Of a DNA stretch of 64,000 nt, positions 52,365-62,900 are shown piece by piece. The notes beneath the pieces were generated by a model. It had not been told where the DNA came from. It did not search any database and was given only the letters and a program-made list of their open reading frames with translations. The stretch's first letter is position 1. Every line of letters starts with the position of its first letter. The stretch comes from Aphanomyces cochlioides (lineage: Eukaryota; Oomycota; Saprolegniomycetes; Saprolegniales; Verrucalvaceae), in the NCBI GenBank assembly GCA_019828595.1, contig JAHQRK010000047.1, positions 110,596-174,595 on the forward strand, read 5' to 3'. Made by a program: the position numbers and the translations under genes.

Positions 52365-54822
52365 GGGAAGCGATCGTTGTGAGATCCGCTAGGTCGCCGT
52401 GAATTAAAGTAGGTTCGCTTGGGTGAAACATGACTTGATTGTGGAGAGTGATATCCAAATCGTTGCTTTCGTGTAGTTGAAGGATTTTTGTCATGATGTG
52501 ACACATCGATTCTCCGTCGCCAGTGTACATGAATTCCATTCTGTTCCATATGTGGAGGCCAAGGTCGGTGTACATCAGGAGTGACATGAGCGTTTCGGAG
52601 GATAGACTGCGTTTACCAAGGCGAGAGGGTAACGCTGTCACTGGACTTTTTGTTGAGGCCAAAATTGCCGCATCGCTATTGAAATATAGTGGAGCATGAA
52701 CTGCCATCAATACTTCTGCAATGGCCAGCACTTCTTCGACTTCAACTCTGTTGAGGACGATGTCATCATCGGTGATGATTGCCTCGATGAGTGGGAGGTT
52801 GTTGACCATCTTCTGGTCACTGAACACCGAGATCACGTGGTCGTGAGTGATTGGAGTGCCGAATGTTGCCTCGTAGAGCTGACCAAAAGATTTTGTGCCA
52901 CCACCAGACGCTCTTAGCCAACGATTAAGCAGTCGAAGACGAACAAAGTATTCGAAGCTGTCTCGATTGGAGACAAAAATTTGGTGCAGTTGCAGTCCAA
53001 ATTCGATTGGCGCACGTTCTAGATGGATGCAGATCGTGTCAACACGCCCGTCCGTAATCAATTTCAATAAGTTGAAGGAATCGTGCGCTAACGCTTCCTT
53101 AACTTGGGCCGGGATATGTTGTGGTGCGTTTTGAGCCTTGGTGTCAAGGTCGTTGAGCTCGGCAAGTATGGCATCGAGAGACTTCTCAAACCTTTGGATT
53201 GAGCCCTCGTGGGGTTTGATCCCGCTAATGAACTCTTCAGCGGCAACGTGCACCTTGTCACCAGATTTGAGTGTCAGCTTTGGAACAATTACTTTGACAG
53301 TGGTGTTGCCAACTGTCGTTTCGTGTTCCTCGGGCTCAACATTAGCGCGTTCGTCCAGAGCCGCAAACATGTTCGGGGAGATCCAAGGACGATCAGGAGC
53401 TGGGATTGAGCCAGCGGAGATTGGGGTTTTCTTTCTTTTGCCTGTAGTTTGAACTTCAGTCCATTCCTTGTTGCTGTCTCGGGTCATTTTCTGCCGTTTG
53501 GCAGTGGATGTCGAGACAGCGGCGTCTCCCCGTGGGCGGTGAGGGGTTGCGTGAAGTCCATGTTGGGTGGCGATTACATCGAGGTCAAGGCGCGCGAGCT
53601 TCTTGTCACGGTAAAACCATCCTTGACCAAACACGCGGAGGCACCGACCCTTGAAAATGAATTCTTCAATTGATCGACCGTCATTGTGCATAGATTCGGG
53701 TATAGCTGTCCCTTCAAAATACAAGCGATAACGAGAGCTAGCCAAGCCAGTCGTCGAGGAAACTGTGGAGTATGAGCCCCACAAAAAGCGCGGCTCAAGC
53801 TTTGACATGATGCTGAACATGAGACGTTCTTCATCCTGTCCTTGGAGACCAGATGGGATATCGATGAAATATCCATCAAGTATATGGGGCTCAGTCATGA
53901 CAAATCTCTGAGAGCTGCCATCCTTTGCCACTTGGATCTTGAGAGAGACTCCACGCAGCTTTTTAAGAGCATCTTCAGAGGCTATGCCCCACTTGAGAAG
54001 ACGATTGGAGACATCTTTCTCGCACTTGATGACATCGACAAATGCATCGTCCAAATCAAGCGCTTGGTTGTCAAACAATAGAGATGTCATTGCCTTGGAG
54101 ATGTCGATGTATTTGGTGTATTGGCCAGTGGACATTTGTAGCCAGCCAACAACATCTCTGGGGGAATGTTTTTGGATGGGCAAAGTGTCGTCAAACGTGA
54201 GAGATCCTGTCGCGCGTTTTTGCAACAAGGACGCCAGCTCGGCCATAGTTGGTCGATAATGGCCGACGTCACTGTTCCGCTGAGCCTTGGCAGATTTAGC
54301 TCTCTGCTTGGCTTGGAATTCCCACACGCATTCGTTTGGCTTTTTGGTCGAGGTGTTCGACTCGGGTGGTATTGGCACGGAGCGTGTTGTAGCAGGAGGC
54401 GAGGCATCGATTTGAGCTTCAGGCTCCATTTCCACATCAACATTGGTGTCGCGAATCGATTGGTCTTCAGAGCGCGGCTCCAGCTCAGTGGCTTGAGTAA
54501 TCGGTGGGGTATGTGGTTGGTTGTTGTTGGAGATATCCTCTATGTCTTCATCAGGCATCGGAGAAACATTATCCTTGTTGACAGTTTTGTCGCTGGTACG
54601 AGCGCTTGGTAATGGCACGCGACCACCGAGTGTAGCAAGACGTATGGGCGGTTGAGCAGCAGGCGGAGTTTTGTCGATGATTGAGTCAGGTTCATCGTCA
54701 TCATCATCGTCAACAATCACCTCCATGATACTAGAAGCGTCCGAGGTATTGCGAAAGGGAGAGGCAGAAAAAGCTGAGGGCTTGTGTGCATGAGCACGGC
54801 TGGAAGAGCGGGTAGTCGCCAT
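52357..54822 (-). CDS. LINE B copy 2 ORF1, putative nucleic-acid-binding protein (821 aa)
   Basis: Intact. Differs from copy 1 at a few residues (AFSASPF for AFSVSPF, QKMTRD for QKTTRD, HVAAEEF for HVSAEEF). Same layout: acidic N-terminus, A/B-conserved core, helical C-terminus. Confidence 0.8.
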   Translation of the reverse strand: MATTRSSSRAHAHKPSAFSASPFRNTSDASSIMEVIVDDDDDDEPDSIIDKTPPAAQPPIRLATLGGRVPLPSARTSDKTVNKDNVSPMPDEDIEDISNNNQPHTPPITQATELEPRSEDQSIRDTNVDVEMEPEAQIDASPPATTRSVPIPPESNTSTKKPNECVWEFQAKQRAKSAKAQRNSDVGHYRPTMAELASLLQKRATGSLTFDDTLPIQKHSPRDVVGWLQMSTGQYTKYIDISKAMTSLLFDNQALDLDDAFVDVIKCEKDVSNRLLKWGIASEDALKKLRGVSLKIQVAKDGSSQRFVMTEPHILDGYFIDIPSGLQGQDEERLMFSIMSKLEPRFLWGSYSTVSSTTGLASSRYRLYFEGTAIPESMHNDGRSIEEFIFKGRCLRVFGQGWFYRDKKLARLDLDVIATQHGLHATPHRPRGDAAVSTSTAKRQKMTRDSNKEWTEVQTTGKRKKTPISAGSIPAPDRPWISPNMFAALDERANVEPEEHETTVGNTTVKVIVPKLTLKSGDKVHVAAEEFISGIKPHEGSIQRFEKSLDAILAELNDLDTKAQNAPQHIPAQVKEALAHDSFNLLKLITDGRVDTICIHLERAPIEFGLQLHQIFVSNRDSFEYFVRLRLLNRWLRASGGGTKSFGQLYEATFGTPITHDHVISVFSDQKMVNNLPLIEAIITDDDIVLNRVEVEEVLAIAEVLMAVHAPLYFNSDAAILASTKSPVTALPSRLGKRSLSSETLMSLLMYTDLGLHIWNRMEFMYTGDGESMCHIMTKILQLHESNDLDITLHNQVMFHPSEPTLIHGDLADLTTIASRG

Positions 54823-54873
54823 GTTGTCAGTTTTGGACAGTGGTACTGCGGGGTAGCTGGCAAATTGGAAACT
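54823..54873 (-). promoter_or_regulatory. LINE B copy 2 5' leader/terminus
   Basis: Same 51-nt leader as copy 1, with the 35-nt end shared with family A. Confidence 0.6.
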
Positions 54874-54981
54874 CCGGTCATAGCTCAGTTGGTAGAGCGT
54901 TTGACTGTAGTGGAAAGTTGTATTGGATTCAGTATGGCTTCAGAAATCAAATGGCCACCGGTTCGATTCCGGTTGACCGGA
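54874..54981 (+). tRNA. tRNA-Tyr (GUA), 35-nt intron, array unit g
   Basis: Identical to unit a. Anticodon 54907-54909, intron 54911-54945. Rebuilt right-hand copy of the LINE B copy 2 target. Confidence 0.96.
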
Positions 54982-56069
54982 CTCTCTTTTTCACACTTTC
55001 ATCTCCTTTCCTTCTCTTACCCTCTTTTTTCCACCTCTCTCTTCATCTTCACGACCTTTACACGTCCCAACATTTAGATTCATCACATTTACCTACACAT
55101 ACAACAACTACACACGATACAGTCTATTCCAATGCCACACAAATCAAATCTACGCGTTTTCACCAGCATTCACGCGGCATGAGCCATCATTGCTCTGTCT
55201 TGTTTATTTCATGTGCAGGACACATTGGATGCACCCCAAAAGACATTACAATCAAGAGGAATCACATTCCCTTACATACGTTGTCGTGCCAGTATTTTTG
55301 TCGCTCGTCAATCTCTGACAAAAACTCCTCCACGTAGTAGCATAGAAGTGCCATTTTGAAGGTCCAGTGAGCATACATGCCCCACAGCTCCTACGTTTGC
55401 CTTTCGGATGTCTGTGACGGCTCAGTTCAAAGTAGTTCGGGGTTGACGTTTTAAGTGATGCCTCGCTAATTCATTGATCGAAATGAACAACACGTTATTT
55501 AAACATGGTTGCTTCTTGGAGGATAAAACAGTTTATGTTGGTTGTCCAAAATGAACAGCCTCATACTTTCCAACCTCTGAATTGAGGTATAATCCCTTTG
55601 CAAAAACAAATCGCAACGACGTTTGGCTTCAACACAGAGAGAGGAGGAAAAAGAGTCTACCAATCGCACACGCATACATTCCGTTCTTGTTGTGTCGTTG
55701 TTTTAGTCACTCATATTTTGGCAAGTCATATATACATTCTTTTTGGGGGGACACAGCACGAGGATTCATCGTGCTAACTTGGTGCGTGCTGTGTGGCCAC
55801 GGTGCGACGTTGGTACGGAGACTTCTCTACAACACTGCATGAGGCAGAGCGAAGAGCTTGGTAAAGGGTAAGAGTGTTTGTAAATAAGAAGGTGGATGGA
55901 ATGCGATGTTGTAGATGAAATGGCAGAGACGAGTCTCTGAAAATGGGCTGGAAGATAGTGAGGACTATAAGAATACAGGGTGTAGGATGTGGTTGATGAT
56001 GCCAGTTGGTAGTGTATGTAGATGACTAAAATAGTGTGTGAAAGGTCGGTGGCTGGAGGACGTATGTGT
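54982..56069. repeat. tRNA-Tyr array spacer, unit g
   Basis: Carries the ACAAATCAAATC variant (near 55139) shared only with spacer d. No gene seen. Confidence 0.85.
54987..54991 (+). terminator. Pol III oligo-T terminator of tRNA-Tyr unit g
   Basis: T5 run six bases past the discriminator. Confidence 0.85.
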
Positions 56070-56177
56070 CCGGTCATAGCTCAGTTGGTAGAGCGTTTGA
56101 CTGTAGTGGAAAGTTGTATTGGATTCAGTATGGCTTCAGAAATCAAATGGCCACCGGTTCGATTCCGGTTGACCGGA
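56070..56177 (+). tRNA. tRNA-Tyr (GUA), 35-nt intron, array unit h, uninterrupted
   Basis: Identical to unit a and flanked by spacer on both sides. Anticodon 56103-56105, intron 56107-56141. Confidence 0.96.
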
Positions 56178-57263
56178 CTCTCTTTTTCACACTTTCATCT
56201 CCTTTCCTTCTCTTACCCTCTTTTTTCCACCTCTCTCTTCATCTTCACGACCTTTACACGTCCCAACATTTAGATTCATCACATTTACCTACACATACAA
56301 CAACTACACACGATACAGTCTATTCCAATGCCACACAAACAAATCTACGCGTTTTCACCAGCATTCACGCGGCATGAGCCATCATTGCTCTGTCTTGTTT
56401 ATTTCATGTGCAGGACACATTGGATGCACCCCAAAAGACATTACAATCAAGAGGAATCACATTCCCTTACATACGTTGTCGTGCCAGTATTTTTGTCGCT
56501 CGTCAATCTCTGACAAAAACTCCTCCACGTAGTAGCATAGAAGTGCCATTTTGAAGGTCCAGTGAGCATACATGCCCCACAGCTCCTACGTTTGCCTTTC
56601 GGATGTCTGTGACGGCTCAGTTCAAAGTAGTTCGGGGTTGACGTTTTAAGTGATGCCTCGCTAATTCATTGATCGAAATGAACAACACGTTATTTAAACA
56701 TGGTTGCTTCTTGGAGGATAAAACAGTTTATGTTGGTTGTCCAAAATGAACAGCCTCATACTTTCCAACCTCTGAATTGAGGTATAATCCCTTTGCAAAA
56801 ACAAATCGCAACGACGTTTGGCTTCAACACAGAGAGAGGAGGAAAAAGAGTCTACCAATCGCACACGCATACATTCCGTTCTTGTTGTGTCGTTGTTTTA
56901 GTCACTCATATTTTGGCAAGTCATATATACATTCTTTTTGGGGGACACAGCACGAGGATTCATCGTGCTAACTTGGTGCGTGCTGTGTGGCCACGGTGCG
57001 ACGTTGGTACGGAGACTTCTCTACAACACTGCATGAGGCAGAGCGAAGAGCTTGGTAAAGGGTAAGAGTGTTTGTAAATAAGAAGGTGGATGGAATGCGA
57101 TGTTGTAGATGAAATGGCAGAGACGAGTCTCTGAAAATGGGCTGGAAGATAGTGAGGACTATAAGAATACAGGGTGTAGGATGTGGTTGATGATGCCAGT
57201 TGGTAGTGTATGTAGATGACTAAAATAGTGTGTGAAAGGTCGGTGGCTGGAGGACGTATGTGT
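56178..57263. repeat. tRNA-Tyr array spacer, unit h
   Basis: Standard spacer with a G-run one base shorter near 56940. No gene seen. Confidence 0.85.
56183..56187 (+). terminator. Pol III oligo-T terminator of tRNA-Tyr unit h
   Basis: T5 run six bases past the discriminator. Confidence 0.85.
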
Positions 57264-57371
57264 CCGGTCATAGCTCAGTTGGTAGAGCGTTTGACTGTAG
57301 TGGAAAGTTGTATTGGATTCAGTATGGCTTCAGAAATCAAATGGCCACCGGTTCGATTCCGGTTGACCGGA
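57264..57371 (+). tRNA. tRNA-Tyr (GUA), 35-nt intron, array unit i, uninterrupted
   Basis: Identical to unit a and flanked by spacer on both sides. Anticodon 57297-57299, intron 57301-57335. Confidence 0.96.
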
Positions 57372-58458
57372 CTCTCTTTTTCACACTTTCATCTCCTTTC
57401 CTTCTCTTACCCTCTTTTTTCCACCTCTCTCTTCATCTTCACGACCTTTACACGTCCCAACATTTAGATTCATCACATTTACCTACACATACAACAACTA
57501 CACACGATACAGTCTATTCCAATGCCACACAAACAAATCTACGCGTTTTCACCAGCATTCACGCGGCATGAGCCATCATTGCTCTGTCTTGTTTATTTCA
57601 TGTGCAGGACACATTGGATGCACCCCAAAAGACATTACAATCAAGAGGAATCACATTCCCTTACATACGTTGTCGTGCCAGTATTTTTGTCGCTCGTCAA
57701 TCTCTGACAAAAACTCCTCCACGTAGTAGCATAGAAGTGCCATTTTGAAGGTCCAGTGAGCATACATGCCCCACAGCTCCTACGTTTGCCTTTCGGATGT
57801 CTGTGACGGCTCAGTTCAAAGTAGTTCGGGGTTGACGTTTTAAGTGATGCCTCGCTAATTCATTGATCGAAATGAACAACACGTTATTTAAACATGGTTG
57901 CTTCTTGGAGGATAAAACAGTTTATGTTGGTTGTCCAAAATGAACAGCCTCATACTTTCCAACCTCTGAATTGAGGTATAATCCCTTTGCAAAAACAAAT
58001 CGCAACGACGTTTGGCTTCAACACAGAGAGAGGAGGAAAAAGAGTCTACCAATCGCACACGCATACATTCCGTTCTTGTTGTGTCGTTGTTTTAGTCACT
58101 CATATTTTGGCAAGTCATATATACATTCTTTTTGGGGGGACACAGCACGAGGATTCATCGTGCTAACTTGGTGCGTGCTGTGTGGCCACGGTGCGACGTT
58201 GGTACGGAGACTTCTCTACAACACTGCATGAGGCAGAGCGAAGAGCTTGGTAAAGGGTAAGAGTGTTTGTAAATAAGAAGGTGGATGGAATGCGATGTTG
58301 TAGATGAAATGGCAGAGACGAGTCTCTGAAAATGGGCTGGAAGATAGTGAGGACTATAAGAATACAGGGTGTAGGATGTGGTTGATGATGCCAGTTGGTA
58401 GTGTATGTAGATGACTAAAATAGTGTGTAAAAGGTCGGTGGCTGGAGGACGTATGTGT
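57372..58458. repeat. tRNA-Tyr array spacer, unit i
   Basis: Standard spacer with one private substitution near 58429. No gene seen. Confidence 0.85.
57377..57381 (+). terminator. Pol III oligo-T terminator of tRNA-Tyr unit i
   Basis: T5 run six bases past the discriminator. Confidence 0.85.
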
Positions 58459-58472
58459 CCGGTCATAGCTCA
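58459..58472 (+). repeat. Target-site duplication: 14-nt tRNA-Tyr stump, left of LINE B copy 3
   Basis: CCGGTCATAGCTCA after normal spacer. The partner should be a complete tRNA gene beyond the window. Confidence 0.93.
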
Positions 58473-58550
58473 ATGTCAATGGGGAGTCTATTTGTAGTTA
58501 ATGTAAACTACAAACTAATATTGCCCGAAGGCTCATCCCATTTCCAACTG

Positions 58551-59765
58551 CTAGGCTGAATTGGTAATCAATTTGGCTTTTCGTTTTCTTGATTCGCTTC
58601 GACGTTGGGACTTCGATTTCTTCGGTGTTTGTAAGCTAACACGGCGAATATGTCGGATAAAACTGACTCTTGGCATCTGACCCAGGGGGTATACATTTTC
58701 ATTGTCTTGGATCATACATAGACTTCGGTCTATGCAGCGCTTGTATCGCTTGGCGAGGACCCAGCAATGGGATGTTGAATCAGTGACAGAAACAACCAAG
58801 AATTCTCCGTCAGGCTCATCCAATATCGCTCTACAGATATCACGAATTGGATCACCCACCGATTGCTTGAGCAGTTGACGGGAGAATATGGCGTCGTTGT
58901 AGTGGAATCCATGTGTGTATGCCAGCTTGAGAAAATCATGCATCTTGGAAGGGGGAATGCCCGCGTCTTGAGGAACTCCATGGGCCTCTTTGAAACCCGA
59001 AATGACTTCTTCGCTGAGCTCAAAATTGGAGACATTCAAATTGGTAGCAACGATTCGGATTGCAGCCGCAAGACAAGATTTGTCACTGTTGTTGCCAATT
59101 TCTAGCCACAGAGGATCCATCGCTCGAAATTCAGCAAGCGTTGGGGCGAGACCAGTGTTCGTGAGGAAGTGGGCTCCAGCTTGTCGCCATCGTTGGTACA
59201 TCGCCACGGCTTCTTGACACCCGCTGAGGTCTTTTTCGTCGAACCAGTCTTTGTTGAGTCCATCCGGGCGTTGAAACTTCCAGTTGACTTGGTATTGAAT
59301 AGTTGAAATTCGATTTCGCATTGATGCCACTTCGCGGTGGTCATCGATAAACAACACTTCATCGATGTCATCATCGTCGGTTGGAATTCGCAGAGTGCGT
59401 GGGCGGTTGGTTGGGGCATCAGCCGTTGTCGCATTCGTTTGTGGCCTGGCTGGAACAGAAACATCGTCCAATAGATCCATGAGGGATGGTAGCGGAGATC
59501 CATTGTCATTGCCCAAGGGGTCAAATTCGCGGGTGCTCGAGTTCAAAATGGACATATCAGGAGTAAATTGGTGTTCTTCAGTTGTAACTGGACTTGAAGG
59601 ACGAGTGTCGGATGATTGCGTCATAGGTACAGAAATCTCAACTCCATCCACTCCCTCAAGAGTAATCCCTGGAGACATCGAGCTCCCCACACCTCGTGTA
59701 GTTATGGGTCTCGACGTCTGCGCGGGGAGTACGCTATCGGCAGTGAAAATCGTTGAAGCTTCCAT
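58551..59765 (-). CDS. LINE B copy 3 ORF3: chromodomain plus cysteine-peptidase-like protein
   Basis: ATG at 59763-59765, frame open to 59927. Two residues differ from copies 1 and 2: GLNKDWF for GLDKDWF inside the chromodomain-like segment, and LITNSA for LISNSA at the end. The candidate Cys, His and Asp/Asn are kept. So all three B copies have this frame open. Confidence 0.75.
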   Translation of the reverse strand: MEASTIFTADSVLPAQTSRPITTRGVGSSMSPGITLEGVDGVEISVPMTQSSDTRPSSPVTTEEHQFTPDMSILNSSTREFDPLGNDNGSPLPSLMDLLDDVSVPARPQTNATTADAPTNRPRTLRIPTDDDDIDEVLFIDDHREVASMRNRISTIQYQVNWKFQRPDGLNKDWFDEKDLSGCQEAVAMYQRWRQAGAHFLTNTGLAPTLAEFRAMDPLWLEIGNNSDKSCLAAAIRIVATNLNVSNFELSEEVISGFKEAHGVPQDAGIPPSKMHDFLKLAYTHGFHYNDAIFSRQLLKQSVGDPIRDICRAILDEPDGEFLVVSVTDSTSHCWVLAKRYKRCIDRSLCMIQDNENVYPLGQMPRVSFIRHIRRVSLQTPKKSKSQRRSESRKRKAKLITNSA

Positions 59766-59978
59766 TGTTGTTGTCTTGGGTAAAATCAAAAGTGAGTCTT
59801 GGAGAATTGTTTTGAGATTCTCACTGAACTTATTCTCAGTTGCGACACTTGAGTCAGGCACGATTTGATTGGGCAGTGAAATGTTTTGCGCGGATCGTGA
59901 GTGATGGTCGCCAGGATTCCCAATCAAAAATTCAGCTGGGATACCAAGTCAAGAATACAGCTGGGGCTTGTAATCAAA

Positions 59979-62900
59979 TTACTGGTGTTCAACTCGAAAA
60001 GACATGGGATATTTTTCGAATAGCTCGTTGTATCCAGCTTGAGAGAAAAGGACTGAGACCGCTTCGATGATGTTTCGATAGTCGAAGTCGTCAGGCGAGA
60101 GCAAACGAATTGTTCGCCTGATGGAAGCTGTCCAACTGACAAATATAATCTCGTTCCATAGTAAAATCGGTAGAGGCCTTTTGCCATCGAACTTGGTTGC
60201 ATTTCTTTGAGTCCATAAGGAGTACGTGATGGAAGCACAAAGGAGGGACCATAATTTGAATAATGCGTCATGCAGGTGTTTTCCTCGCGTATTGGTCTTG
60301 AAGCGACTGATATTCGTGGTGGTTGCCCAATCAAACTTAACACCATAAGCACTCCATGCTCGCTCTTGGAACATCCAAACTTGATGTACATGATGACATG
60401 TATGGAAGGCATGATGAAAAGTCTCAACATCCGAGCAATCTTCATAGACACAACAAATAGCGTCAGGGTTTTGGATCTGCATATAGGAAAACCTCGAGTT
60501 GACGGGTAACATCTTCATGTGCAATCGAAACCATACATCGCCTTGAACAGGTGGAGGTAGATTACACACAGTACGAATGAGACGGATATACTTTGCTATG
60601 TCTTTGTCAGTTCTTGTCGTAGTCTTCATAGGATGTATAGCTTCAGTCTGGGGGCGTGGTAAGCTAAATGCACCACGTTTTTCTTGGGCCACGACTCGAA
60701 AGGTAAATCAGCATCCTTGATTCTGGCTGTAAACGGATGTTGACAAGTCGGGACATTAGGCAGTGGCGACCCTTGCCGAATGTCAAACGATCGAACAACT
60801 TTGTCGAAGATTCGTGTGAGTTGATTGTAAATGTCGGTTGTGCGGGGCAATGTGGCAAAGTCCATGACTCCGTCCTGGTTTAGACAAACTTGGGCAGCTG
60901 GATTGTTCGACGACATTCGGTTCACGAACATGGTCTCTGTTGGCCAAGCACCATGTGGGGTCAGGAAATCCTTCAGGCATCTGAGACCATTTTTGGCCCC
61001 GTGGCGGCACCAGAGACGCATGTCTTCATCTTTCACGACATTTGCTAACATCTTAGCAGAGCCGAAGTGCATTGCGTCGTAGGCTGTGAGCAATACCGGG
61101 AGGTTCAGTACCGTGTCGAGATTTGGAGGCACGCCGATTCGCTTACTCATGTCTGTGGCTGACCAATGTTTCCAAGTATCAAGCCACAGTGGATGGAGCT
61201 CGCGAAGCAAAAGCCACTTGGAGCTTGCATTTGGGTAGTATGAAAGAAAATCGAATGGGTGACTGTCTCGGAATAACTGATGTATTGTGCGGCTAAATTG
61301 TCGCTGTACAAGTTTCTTCCACACCAGGATTTCACCAGGAGAATCGGCAGACATAAAGAGCTGTAAACGAAGAAGGCGTTGTGTTCGCAGCCTCGATGCA
61401 ATGTGGGGGATTCCCAAGCCTAAAGGCTTGTCGTACTGCCACCTTCTATGGATTGAGGGACGGTAACTCTCATCGAGCTGGGTCTTGCGGCAAAGTATGA
61501 ACTTGTTTAACATTTGTTGCCACGTAACGACCATAGCAGGAGGCACAGGTACAACGGCTGTTACATGCCACAACATAGATAGCAACATCGTGGAGGCAAT
61601 AAGCTTTCGGCCCTGCAATGTCCTTGCTCGTTTACCCCATAGTTGAAAGGACGAGATGAATTTGTCGTTGAGTTTTTGAAGTTGGGAGTCAGCCGAAAGT
61701 CGATGGCCAAAGAGAATACCAAGATATTTCGTACACTGACCAGTTGGTACGATATTGAGCAAACCATCTGCTTCGATGTCTTCTTGATCGAGATGGTCGT
61801 TGAGAACCAAGGTCATGCACTTGGAACGATTCAGACGGGCCCCTGAAGCCGTGCAAAACTCTTCCACAATTGCCATTTGCTCCACAGCAGATTGCAGCGA
61901 GTTTGATAACAACGTCGAGTCGTCGGCAAAGAATATACTCGTAATAACTGAGTCGTGGGGAGAGCGATTCCAAGATGTGGGGACGCTCGGAGCATCTCAC
62001 CAAGAGGTTCTAGGTATAGGACGAACAGTAGGCATGATAAAGGACAGCCTTGTTTGACGCCTCGGGTAGGTCGGATCTTAGGGCCAAGCTCGCCATTGAA
62101 GATGATCTGGACCAAAGGTGAGTCGTACAAAAGAGCTACCCACGCAATGAAACCATCACCAGTGTTGACTTCTCTCAGCACATCAAGCATAAATTCTCGA
62201 TCCACCATGTCGTACGCTTTCGAAAAGTCAAGGAATGTTGCATAGTAGTCGTGATCTTCGTTGGTGCAAAACGTTTGCAAAGTTTGCACAAGCAGGACGT
62301 GGTCATGCAGCCGTCGTCCTGGGACAAAGCCAGCTTGACTTGGGTGAATGAGATGAGGAGCTACTGTAGCCAGGCGATAAGCGAGGGCACGGGATAGTAT
62401 CTTCACCTCCACTGACATGAGTGCAATAGGTCGGTAGTTTCCAGGATCGCCTCGATCACCAGCTTTGAAGAGCAGAGCCACAGCACTACGCCTTTGTTGA
62501 AGGAGTAGTTTACCGTGGTGGTGAAGTTGGTAGTTGAAGACCCTGACCAGGATTTCGGAGAAAGCCTCGGGTGCTACTTGGAAGAAGGCCGCTGGCCATC
62601 CATCAGGACCAGGAGACTTGTTTGGACTCATTGTCTTGAGAGCACTACACAGCTCGGCTGCTGTGATAGGTCTGTCTAGCTCCTCGCGTTGCTCATCATT
62701 GAGTTTGCGGGAGATAAACCGTATGACAGCCCTCCGCCTCGCCCGGTTTAGCCGAGGTTGTTCGCCACGAGTGGTAGTCATTATTGCCTTCCAATGGGCA
62801 GTGAATCTCTCTTTGATAGTGGTAGGATCAGACACGGGAATGCCATCGACGTTGACCGTCGTGATAGGAACCTTGAGTCCTTGTGGCCTTCGAAAGAAGT

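Larger units (their letters stand above)
46744..54873 (-). mobile_element. Family B tRNA-Tyr-targeted LINE, copy 2, full length (8130 bp)
   Basis: Same length and ends as copy 1, differing by a small number of substitutions. The left flank is ordinary spacer rather than LINE C. The right-hand spacer shares a rare variant with the one behind copy 1, so the two copies may be linked by duplication or gene conversion rather than being separate insertions. Confidence 0.95.

Noticed and set aside
6866..58472. CRISPR-like array of regularly spaced repeats
   Set aside because: The repeats are 1.19 kb apart, are tRNA genes with introns, and the spacers are identical to each other.
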